DNA of 64,000 nucleotides, taken from contig NZ_AP019783.1 of assembly GCF_019670005.1 (NCBI RefSeq), forward strand, positions 3,250,150-3,314,149. The letters are read 5' to 3'. Shown piece by piece: positions 44,282 to 51,859 of the stretch (position 1 is its first letter; every line of letters begins with the position of its first letter). The stretch is from Methylomagnum ishizawai. Its GTDB lineage: Bacteria; Pseudomonadota; Gammaproteobacteria; Methylococcales; Methylococcaceae. A program made the translations under genes and the position numbers. The notes below the pieces were generated by a model that did no database searches, was not told where the DNA came from, and saw only the letters and a program-made list of their open reading frames with translations.

Positions 44282-44746
44282 TCAAGCCGCCGGGCGCGGC
44301 CTGAACGAATCGAGCAACAGCAGGGCGACGCCCACGGTGATGGCCGAATCGGCCACGTTGAAGGCCGGGAAATGCCATTCCCCGTAATAGGCGTCCAGGA
44401 AATCGATCACATAGCCATAGAGGACGCGGTCGATCAGGTTGCCCAAGGCCCCTCCCAACACCAAGGCCCAGGCGGCGGCCTCCCAAACCTTCGATCGATC
44501 CAGCCGCGCCAGCCAGCGGCAAATTAAACCGCTGGCGGCGACGGCGAGGACGATGAAGAACCAGCGCTGCCAGCCCCCCGCCTGCGCCAGGAAGCTGAAC
44601 GCCGCGCCCTGGTTGCGGAGATAGGTCAGTTGGAAGAACGGCACCAGTTCGATGGATTGATACAGCCGCATCGAGGCATCGACCATCAGCTTGGTGGCCT
44701 GGTCGAGCGCGATCACCCCGGCGGACAGCCACAGCCAACGCAGCAT
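44282..44746 (-). CDS. lspA: Lipoprotein signal peptidase LspA
   Basis: LspA cuts the signal peptide of lipoproteins after diacylglycerol transfer. The 154-residue protein has four membrane helices, the N-terminal VIALDQATKLMVD with the invariant Asp, and the catalytic aspartates in LGNLIDRVLYGYVIDFLD and FNVADSAITVG. The start is the ATG at 44746. It lies five bases after ileS in the conserved murJ-ribF-ileS-lspA order. Confidence 0.95.
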   Translation of the reverse strand: MLRWLWLSAGVIALDQATKLMVDASMRLYQSIELVPFFQLTYLRNQGAAFSFLAQAGGWQRWFFIVLAVAASGLICRWLARLDRSKVWEAAAWALVLGGALGNLIDRVLYGYVIDFLDAYYGEWHFPAFNVADSAITVGVALLLLDSFRPRPAA

Positions 44747-44751
44747 GGCGC

Positions 44752-47574
44752 TCACGCGAAGCGGCGGGTTTCGCCGCCGCCAACCACGTTCTCGACGCAG
44801 CGCCCGCAGAGTTCCGGGTGGTCGGGATGGCCACCGATATCGGCGCGGTGGTGCCAGCAGCGCACGCATTTGGCGTGCGGGGACGCCACGGCCCGCAGTT
44901 CCAGCCCTTCGATTTCGGTGGGCAGGGTGTTCTGGGCACCGGCCAGGGGCAACAGCCGCACCTCAGAAGTGATGAACACGAAACGCAGCTCATCGGCGAC
45001 CGGGGCCAGCTTTTCCATCACGGCTTCGCTGGCGTAAAGCTCGACCTCCGCGCCCAGCGAGGAGCCGATCTCGTTGCGGACCCGCAGGACCTCCAATTCC
45101 TTGCCCACGGCTTCCCGCACCTTCAGCGCGAAATCCCAGAATCCACGATCCAGGGCCGCGCCTTCGTCCAGCGGGAACAAGCCGGTATACCAGGTTTCCA
45201 GGAACACCGATTCGCCGCGCTCCCCTGGCAGGTAGCGCCAGATTTCATCGGCGGTGTAGCTGAGGATCGGGGCCAGCCAGCGCACCAGCGCCTCGGCGAT
45301 GTGGTACATTGCGGTTTGCCCCGAGCGGCGCGGCAGGCCGTCCTCGGCGCAGGTGTACTGGCGGTCCTTCAGCACGTCGAGATAGAAGCTCCCGAGGTCC
45401 ACCGAGCAGAAGTGATGCACCCGCTGATAGACCTTGTGGAATTGGTAGCTTTCGTAAGCCTCGGCGACTTCCCGCTGCAACTGGTAGGCGCGGTCCACGG
45501 CCCAGCGGTCCAGGGCCAGCAGGTTCTCGGGCGCGACCACGTGCTTGGCGGGATCGAAGCCATTCAGGTTCGCGAGGAGATAGCGGGCGGTATTGCGGAG
45601 GCGGCGGTAGACATCGGCGGTGCGTTTCAAGATTTCGTCGGAAACGCTCATCTCCGCTTCGTAGTCGGTGGACGACACCCACAGCCGCAGCACATCCGCG
45701 CCCAGGTTCTTCATCACCTGCTGGGGCGCGACCACGTTGCCCTTGGACTTGGACATCTTCTTGCCCTGCGCGTCCACCGTGAAACCATGGGTCAAGACCT
45801 GCCGGTAGGGCGCGTCGCCATTGACCGCCACCGCCGCCAACAGCGAGGACTGGAACCAACCGCGGTGCTGATCGGAGCCTTCCAGGTACAAATCGGCGGG
45901 ATAGCCGAGCGTGTCGTCGCGGTTCAACACGCAGTAATGGGTGACGCCGGAATCGAACCACACGTCCAGGGTGTCGGTGGTCTTGCGGTAGTGCGCCGCT
46001 TCCGCGCCCAAGAGTTCCGCCGGATCGAGATCGAACCACGCCTCGATGCCGCGCTGTTCGATGCGCTGGGCGACTTGCTCGTTCAAGGCCAGGGTCTCGG
46101 GATGGAGTTCGCCGGTTTCCTTGTGGATGAACAAGGCGATGGGCACACCCCAATTGCGCTGGCGGGACACGCACCAATCCGGGCGGTTGCCGACCATGGC
46201 CTCGATCCGGGCCTGGCCCCAACCGGGAATCCACCGCACCTTCTGGATTGCCTCCAAGGCCGCCCGGCGCAGATGGTTCTTCTCCATGGCGATGAACCAT
46301 TGCGGGGTGGCGCGGAAAATCACCGGGGTTTTATGCCGCCAGCAGTGGGGATAGCTGTGTTCGATGCGGGCCTCGTGCAGCAGGGTGCCGTGTTCCTTCA
46401 ACACCTCGATCACCCGCGGATTGGCGCTCATCACATGCTGGCCCGCGAACAAGGGCGTATTGGGCAGGAATTTACCATCGTCGCCCACGGGATTATCGAC
46501 CGGCAGGCCATAGGCTTGGCCCACCACGTAGTCTTCCTGGCCATGTCCCGGCGCGGTGTGGACGGCACCCGTACCGGCGTCCAAGGTGACATGGTCGCCC
46601 AGGATGATCGGCACCAGCCGGTCGTAGAACGGATGTTTGAGCTTCAAGCCTTCCAGCACCGAGCCTTTGCAATAGGCCACGACCCGGTAGTTCTCGATTC
46701 CCGCGCGGAGCATCACATCCTTCATCAGGGCATCGGCGACCAGGAACCGCTCGTCGCGGTCGCGACAATCGACCACCACGTATTCCACCTCCGGCCCCAA
46801 GGCCACGCCTTGGTTGGCGGGCAGGGTCCAGGGCGTGGTGGTCCAGATCACCACCGACAACGGCCCCGACCCCGTGGCCCCCGGCACACTATGGCAGCGC
46901 CGGATCAAATCCATCTCGTCCAGCACCCGGAACTTCACATCGATGGCCGGGGAATGTTTGTTCTCGTATTCGACCTCGGCCTCGGCCAGGGCCGAGCCGC
47001 AATCGGTACACCAATGCACCGGCTTCGCGCCCTTGGCCAAATGGCCGTTGGCGCAGATGCGGCCCAGAGCCCGTACGATATCCGCCTCGAACCGGAAATC
47101 CATGGTCAGATAGGGCCTGAACCAATCGCCGAACACCCCCAGCCGGATGAACGCCTCGCGCTGGATATCCACCTGCTCGGCGGCATAGGCCCGGCACGCC
47201 TTGCGGAACTCGGCGGCCTCGACCTTGACCCCGGCCTTGCCGATCTTCTTCTCCACCATCAATTCGATGGGCAGGCCATGGCAATCCCAGCCCGGCACAT
47301 AGGGCGCGTCGAACCCGGCGAAACCCTTGCTCTTGACGATGATGTCCTTCAACACCTTGTTGACGGCGTGGCCGATGTGGATTTCGCCATTGGCATAGGG
47401 CGGGCCATCGTGCAGCACGAACTTGGGGCGGCCTTGGAAGGTCTCGCGGATGCGCTCGTACAACCCCAGGCTCCGCCAGCGTTCGAGCTGCTCCGGCTCG
47501 CGCTGCGGCAGATTGGCCTTCATGGGGAAATCGGTGGCGGGGAGGTTGAGGGTGGCTTTGTAGTCGGTGGTCAT
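44752..47574 (-). CDS. ileS: Isoleucyl-tRNA synthetase
   Basis: A 940-residue class I synthetase, the common bacterial length. It has the HIGH motif in [23 protein letters not shown], the editing CP1 domain ([24 protein letters not shown]), the KMSKS loop in [10 protein letters not shown] and the C-terminal zinc region [12 protein letters not shown] ... CGRCVEN. The start is [12 protein letters not shown] at 47574. The gene is between ribF and lspA. The large open frame antisense to it is a shadow from GC-rich codons. Confidence 0.97.
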   Translation of the reverse strand: MTTDYKATLNLPATDFPMKANLPQREPEQLERWRSLGLYERIRETFQGRPKFVLHDGPPYANGEIHIGHAVNKVLKDIIVKSKGFAGFDAPYVPGWDCHGLPIELMVEKKIGKAGVKVEAAEFRKACRAYAAEQVDIQREAFIRLGVFGDWFRPYLTMDFRFEADIVRALGRICANGHLAKGAKPVHWCTDCGSALAEAEVEYENKHSPAIDVKFRVLDEMDLIRRCHSVPGATGSGPLSVVIWTTTPWTLPANQGVALGPEVEYVVVDCRDRDERFLVADALMKDVMLRAGIENYRVVAYCKGSVLEGLKLKHPFYDRLVPIILGDHVTLDAGTGAVHTAPGHGQEDYVVGQAYGLPVDNPVGDDGKFLPNTPLFAGQHVMSANPRVIEVLKEHGTLLHEARIEHSYPHCWRHKTPVIFRATPQWFIAMEKNHLRRAALEAIQKVRWIPGWGQARIEAMVGNRPDWCVSRQRNWGVPIALFIHKETGELHPETLALNEQVAQRIEQRGIEAWFDLDPAELLGAEAAHYRKTTDTLDVWFDSGVTHYCVLNRDDTLGYPADLYLEGSDQHRGWFQSSLLAAVAVNGDAPYRQVLTHGFTVDAQGKKMSKSKGNVVAPQQVMKNLGADVLRLWVSSTDYEAEMSVSDEILKRTADVYRRLRNTARYLLANLNGFDPAKHVVAPENLLALDRWAVDRAYQLQREVAEAYESYQFHKVYQRVHHFCSVDLGSFYLDVLKDRQYTCAEDGLPRRSGQTAMYHIAEALVRWLAPILSYTADEIWRYLPGERGESVFLETWYTGLFPLDEGAALDRGFWDFALKVREAVGKELEVLRVRNEIGSSLGAEVELYASEAVMEKLAPVADELRFVFITSEVRLLPLAGAQNTLPTEIEGLELRAVASPHAKCVRCWHHRADIGGHPDHPELCGRCVENVVGGGETRRFA

Positions 47575-47630
47575 GGCTCGAAACAGGGAATGGATACTGA
47601 ACGCCCGCTCCGCCCGGAAGCGGGCCAAAC

Positions 47631-48563
47631 TCATCGGCCCTGGAAATATTCCCTGGCCGCCGTAACATCTTTCCCGATCTGGACGCGGAGTTCCTCGATC
47701 CCGGCGAACCTGCGCTCGTCCCGGATTTTGCGGTGGAAGATCACCTCCACCAAACGCCCGTAGATATCCTCGGAAAAATCGAACAAAAAGGTTTCCAGCA
47801 GCACCCGCTGCCCACCGCCCACCGTGGGCCGGAGCCCGACGTTGGCGATACCGGGCCGGGGTGCCGCGCCAAGACCGGCCATTGTAACGGCAAACACCCC
47901 CTGCACAGGAGTATTTTTCCGCCGCATCAATAGGTTGGCGGTGGGAAAACCCAGGGTGCGGCCCAGCTTGGCCCCATGCACCACCCGCCCACAGACCAGA
48001 TAAGGCCGCCCCAACAGCCGCGCCGCCCGCTCCAAATCGCCCGCGGCCAAAGCCTCGCGGATCAAGGTGCTGCTCACCCGTTCGCCCTCGACCAAGACCG
48101 AGGCCGTGTCCACCACCTCGAACCCCCGGCGCAGGCCGAACTCCCGCAGCATGGCGAAATCGCCCCGGCGGCGCTGGCCGAAACGGAAATCGTCGCCCAC
48201 CACCAGATATTTCACGCCCAGCTTGCCGATGAGGATATCCTCGATGAAGGCTTCGGGCGGCAGATCGGCCAGGGCGCGGTTGAAACGCAACAGCAGGACG
48301 CAATCGACCGGCAACTCGGCCAGCCGGTCCAGTTTCTCGCGGAGGCGCATCAAGCGCGGCGGCGCGTCGTCCGGGCTGAAATATTCCCGCGGCTGCGGCT
48401 CGAACAACACCACGCAGGTCGGCAAGCCCAAACGTCTTCCCGCCGCCGCCAAACCCTCGACCACGGCGCGGTGGCCGACATGGACGCCGTCGAAATTGCC
48501 GATGGTGGCGACGCAGCCCCGTTCGGACAGCGGCGCGGAAGCGGAACCCAGGATCAAATGCAT
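47631..48563 (-). CDS. ribF: Bifunctional riboflavin kinase / FAD synthetase
   Basis: RibF turns riboflavin into FMN and then FAD. The 310-residue protein has an N-terminal adenylyltransferase domain with [19 protein letters not shown] (nucleotide-binding loop) and a C-terminal flavokinase domain with [20 protein letters not shown] and [12 protein letters not shown]. The start is [22 protein letters not shown] at 48563. It is part of the murJ-ribF-ileS-lspA operon, with murJ ahead by about 20 bases. Confidence 0.95.
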   Translation of the reverse strand: MHLILGSASAPLSERGCVATIGNFDGVHVGHRAVVEGLAAAGRRLGLPTCVVLFEPQPREYFSPDDAPPRLMRLREKLDRLAELPVDCVLLLRFNRALADLPPEAFIEDILIGKLGVKYLVVGDDFRFGQRRRGDFAMLREFGLRRGFEVVDTASVLVEGERVSSTLIREALAAGDLERAARLLGRPYLVCGRVVHGAKLGRTLGFPTANLLMRRKNTPVQGVFAVTMAGLGAAPRPGIANVGLRPTVGGGQRVLLETFLFDFSEDIYGRLVEVIFHRKIRDERRFAGIEELRVQIGKDVTAAREYFQGR

Positions 48564-48583
48564 AGATGGAAAACCCGTGGTAT

Positions 48584-50110
48584 TCAGGCGGTTTCGGCCA
48601 GGAGGACATGGCGGGGCCGCAGCCCCAGAACGGCGAGGCAAACCAGATAGGCGGCGAATCCCAGCCCGATCCACAGCCCCAGGTGCAGTGCCCGCGCCTT
48701 CAAGGTCCAATCCGGCCAAGCATAAGCTCCGGCGGCGTGGATCAACAGCCCGGCCATGAGCGCGGAGGCCCAACCCACCCGGAGCAGGAACGCGGGCCAA
48801 CCCGGCTCGGGCCGGTAGACCCGCTCCCGCGCCAGCCGCGCCAGCAACAGCCCGGCATTGCACCAAGCCGCCAGCGCCGTGGCCAAGGCCAGCCCGGCAT
48901 GTCCCAGCCCCCAAGGCGCGGCCAGCCACACCAACAGCAAGCCCGCCGCGAGATTGACGCCGACGGTATAGACCCCGAAACGGGCCGGGGTCGCCAAGTC
49001 CTGGCGGGCGCTGAACCCCGGCACCAGCACCTTGACCCCGATGAAGCCCAACAAGCCCACCGCATAGCCCATCAGGCTCAAGGCCGCCATCTCGGCGTCG
49101 TGGGCGGAAAAGCGCTCGTATTGGAACAAGGTATAGACCAAGGGCTTGGCCAGCAGCGCCAGCCCCAAGGTCGCGGGCAGGCCGATCAAGACCATCCAGC
49201 GCAAGGCCCAATCCAGGGCGCGGGAAAAGGCTTCGGGGTCGAGGTTGGCGTGCCGTTTCGACAAATGCGGCAGGATCACCGTACCGATGGCGACCCCGAA
49301 AATCCCCAAGGGGAATTCCACCAGCCGGTCGGAATAATAAAGCCAGGACACGCTGCCCGACACCAGGAACGAGGCGATCAAGGTATTCAGCAGCAGGTTG
49401 AGCTGCCCCACCGAAGTCCCGAACACGGCGGGGGCCATCAGCCGGGCGATGCGGCGCACGCCCGCATCGTCCAACCCCAGGCGTGGACGCGGCAACAAAC
49501 CCAAGCGCCACAAGGCGGGCAACTGGAACCCCAGTTGCAACACGCCCGCCAACAATACGCCGAACGCCAGGGCCACGATGGGCTGCGGCAACCGCGGCGA
49601 CCACCAAAGCACCGCCGAGATCATCGACAGGTTCAACAGCACCGGGGTGAAGGCCGGCACCGCGAAGTGCCCATAGGTATTGAGGATGCCGCCCGAGAAC
49701 GCGGCGAGGCAGATGAAAAACAGATAGGGGAAGACGATCCGTAGCATCTCCACGCTTAGCCCGTATTGCTCGGGGTTTTGATAGAAACCGGGCGCGAACA
49801 GGAGGATCACCACCGGCGCGGCCAGGGTGCCGACCCCGACCGCCAGGGCCAGGACCAGGGCCAGGGTTCCGGCGGTGCGGTCGAGGAAGGCGCGGGTGGC
49901 ATCGAGTCCCTGGTTTTCGCGGTAATCGGCCAGCACCGGCACGAAGGCTTGCGCGAACGCCCCCTCGGCGAACAAGCGCCGGAACAGGTTGGGCACCTTG
50001 AACGCCACGAAGAAGGCGTCGGTCCCGGCGTCCGCGCCGAAGTAGCGGGCGATGACCACATCGCGGACGAAGCCCAGGATGCGGGAACCTAGGGTCATGC
50101 CGCCGACCAC
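48584..50110 (-). CDS. murJ: Lipid II flippase MurJ
   Basis: MurJ flips lipid II across the inner membrane for peptidoglycan synthesis. The product (508 residues as called) is a MOP-superfamily protein with about 14 membrane segments. It carries [59 protein letters not shown]-like segments and others. The frame continues upstream through codons coding [11 protein letters not shown], which is the usual MurJ N-terminus, but no ATG, GTG or TTG precedes it there. Only CTG at 50140 lies at the family start. I give the GTG at 50110 as the safe start; the true start is probably 50140. The first three or so N-terminal helices are included either way. Confidence 0.92.
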   Translation of the reverse strand: MVGGMTLGSRILGFVRDVVIARYFGADAGTDAFFVAFKVPNLFRRLFAEGAFAQAFVPVLADYRENQGLDATRAFLDRTAGTLALVLALAVGVGTLAAPVVILLFAPGFYQNPEQYGLSVEMLRIVFPYLFFICLAAFSGGILNTYGHFAVPAFTPVLLNLSMISAVLWWSPRLPQPIVALAFGVLLAGVLQLGFQLPALWRLGLLPRPRLGLDDAGVRRIARLMAPAVFGTSVGQLNLLLNTLIASFLVSGSVSWLYYSDRLVEFPLGIFGVAIGTVILPHLSKRHANLDPEAFSRALDWALRWMVLIGLPATLGLALLAKPLVYTLFQYERFSAHDAEMAALSLMGYAVGLLGFIGVKVLVPGFSARQDLATPARFGVYTVGVNLAAGLLLVWLAAPWGLGHAGLALATALAAWCNAGLLLARLARERVYRPEPGWPAFLLRVGWASALMAGLLIHAAGAYAWPDWTLKARALHLGLWIGLGFAAYLVCLAVLGLRPRHVLLAETA

Positions 50111-50324
50111 GGCGGTGGATTTGAGGAGATGCTTGCTCAGGACCGAGAACCCGCGTGCTTCAAAGAAAGCGGCGGATTATAAAGCAGGCCGGGGCGGAGC
50201 GCCGCCCCGGCCACATAGGCGAAACACGGGTGGTCTGTGTATCGTGCGTCGTCATAAAAAATGACACCCCTAACAGCCCGGCGAGGAGCGTTCACTTTTT
50301 TTCGATTTCATGTCTTTGAACCAG

Positions 50325-50339
50325 TTCTCATTTTGAGAA
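50325..50339. promoter_or_regulatory. Inverted repeat upstream of the PEP-CTERM protein gene
   Basis: TTCTCA-TTT-TGAGAA is a perfect inverted repeat with 6-bp arms 60 bases upstream of the start codon. It overlaps TTGAAC (50316) and a weak TAGATT (50341), which could form a promoter with a 19-base spacer, so it may be an operator. No regulator is near. Confidence 0.4.
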
Positions 50340-50399
50340 ATAGATTAAAATTTGCCTATGGGATTTTGCAAACCAATGCATCGCAAACTAGAGGCAATT

Positions 50400-51119
50400 A
50401 TGAAACCGTATTCATCGATGACCCTGCTGGGCCTGGCCCTAGCCCTGGCCCAACCGCAAGCTTCCGCCAGCTCGCTGGCGGGCACGGTCACTCTGGGAGG
50501 CACCTACTCCGGGACCATCCAGATGCGCGTGAACGGCAATACCACTTCGCAAGGGGAAGGCGGCGGCAATATCGGCGGCTCCTCCGCCGTGATCGGCAGC
50601 TATAACGTCGGGCTGTCGCAGTTTTATTGCGTGGACATGTTCACCGGCGCGTCCTTGAACGCCACCTACAACGCCAGCTTCAACACCGACGGCCTGATCA
50701 ACGGGAACGCGGTCCCCAATGCCGGGCAAGTGGCTTGGCTGTTGCTCAATATCGCGCCGACCGCGACCACCCAACCCCAATACCAAGCCCTGCAAGGCTT
50801 GATATGGCACCTCGAAAACGGCAACAACGCCATCTTCGACCAGATCAGTAATAGCGCGGCGGCGGTGGGCTATTACAACCAATATGTCAGCGCCCTGGGC
50901 AACAACACCGCTCCGGTGAATTCGGTGATCTGGATCAATCCCCTCAACGCCAGCGGTGGCCATTATGCCTATCAAGGCTTCGCCGCCGTGCCATCCGGCA
51001 CCACGGTCGCGGCTTTGTTCAATGTTCCGGTGCCGGCTACCGTTTACCTCCTGGGCGCGGGGCTGGTGGGCTGGACCTTCGGCCAGCGCAAGCCGGTCCG
51101 CCGTCCGCTGTCGGCGTAG
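50400..51119 (+). CDS. PEP-CTERM (VPxPA) sorted protein with a putative thioester domain
   Basis: The 239-residue protein has a signal peptide (MKPYSSMTLLGLALALAQPQASA). It ends with a sorting signal: VPVPA at 209-213, a hydrophobic helix TVYLLGAGLVGWTF, and a basic tail RKPVRR, a PEP-CTERM variant processed by an exosortase. In between, QFYCVDM at 75-81 with Cys77 and ALQGLIW at 130-136 with Gln132 match the [YFL]C and Q-x-x-hydrophobic-aromatic pattern of thioester domains, where Cys and Gln form an internal thioester that binds host or surface amines. VAWLLLN fits the middle motif. Thioester formation is a prediction. The ribosome binding site is weak (GAGGCAATT). It is alone on its strand between murJ and the Uma2 gene. 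Confidence 0.75.
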   Translation: MKPYSSMTLLGLALALAQPQASASSLAGTVTLGGTYSGTIQMRVNGNTTSQGEGGGNIGGSSAVIGSYNVGLSQFYCVDMFTGASLNATYNASFNTDGLINGNAVPNAGQVAWLLLNIAPTATTQPQYQALQGLIWHLENGNNAIFDQISNSAAAVGYYNQYVSALGNNTAPVNSVIWINPLNASGGHYAYQGFAAVPSGTTVAALFNVPVPATVYLLGAGLVGWTFGQRKPVRRPLSA

Positions 51120-51239
51120 GCTGGGTCGACGGCCCGCGGGAGCGGAAACTTCCGCGGCGGACGGTATTCCCGCATCAACCATGGGAACGATGGACGAGGG
51201 GCGATAAAATCGACCGCCACGCCCCCGGAGTCCTCACCC

Positions 51240-51809
51240 ATGAATCTCGCCCAGCAACTCCCCGCACCCAGCCTCTACGAGCAGCTTTGCGCCCTGCCGG
51301 ACAACCTCGTCGGCGAAATCCTCGGCCACACGCTCCACACCCAGCCGCGCCCGACCGGACGCCATGGCCTGGCCGGGCGCGGCCTGAGCGTCAACCTGGC
51401 CGGTCCCTACGACCTGGGCCGGGGTGGTCCCGGCGGCTGGTGGATCATCGCCGAACCCGAGGTCCACTTCGTCCGCGATATCGAAATCGCCGTGCCCGAC
51501 CTCGCGGGCTGGCGGCGCGAACGGATGCCGGACATCCCCGACGGCCACCGCTTCGAGGTGGTGCCCGATTGGGTCTGCGAAATCCTCTCCCCCGGCACCG
51601 CCAAGAAGGACCGCGGCATCAAGCTCCCCCTGTACGCCCGCCACGGCATCCCGCATTGCTGGCTGGTCGATCCCGTGGAACGGACCCTCGAAGCCTACGA
51701 ACTGCGGCAAGGCTTCTGGACCCTGCTGGCGACCCTCAAGGACGACGACCCCGTGTCCCTGCCCCCCTTCGACGCGATAAGCTTCGCCCTGGCCGAATTG
51801 TGGGCCTGA
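51240..51809 (+). CDS. Uma2-family (DUF820) putative PD-(D/E)xK nuclease
   Basis: The 189-residue protein has the family strands: VGEILGHTLHTQPRPTGRH, VHFVRDIEIAVPDLAGWRRERM, and WVCEILSPGTAKKDRGIKLPLYARHGIPHCWLVDPVERTLEAYEL. The acidic DIEIAVPD and Glu of CEILSP plus Lys of KLPLY form the PD-(D/E)xK set. It is complete, unlike the copy at 25225. It lies 50 bases upstream of the big helicase/ankyrin gene on the same strand, perhaps as a unit. Role unknown. Confidence 0.85.
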   Translation: MNLAQQLPAPSLYEQLCALPDNLVGEILGHTLHTQPRPTGRHGLAGRGLSVNLAGPYDLGRGGPGGWWIIAEPEVHFVRDIEIAVPDLAGWRRERMPDIPDGHRFEVVPDWVCEILSPGTAKKDRGIKLPLYARHGIPHCWLVDPVERTLEAYELRQGFWTLLATLKDDDPVSLPPFDAISFALAELWA

Positions 51810-51859
51810 GTCCACGGCTGCGCTTTCACGAATGGCATAACACCTTTTCCACCCGACCC

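Noticed and set aside
44818-47763. Open frame of 981 codons antisense to ileS
   Set aside because: Repetitive His/Gln/Gly/Asp composition expected from the complement of GC-rich codons; the ileS frame has all synthetase motifs on the other strand.
51287-51859. In-frame upstream extension of the helicase gene
   Set aside because: These codons run out of frame over the Uma2 gene and give a Pro/Arg-rich sequence; the ATG at 51860 starts recognisable protein.
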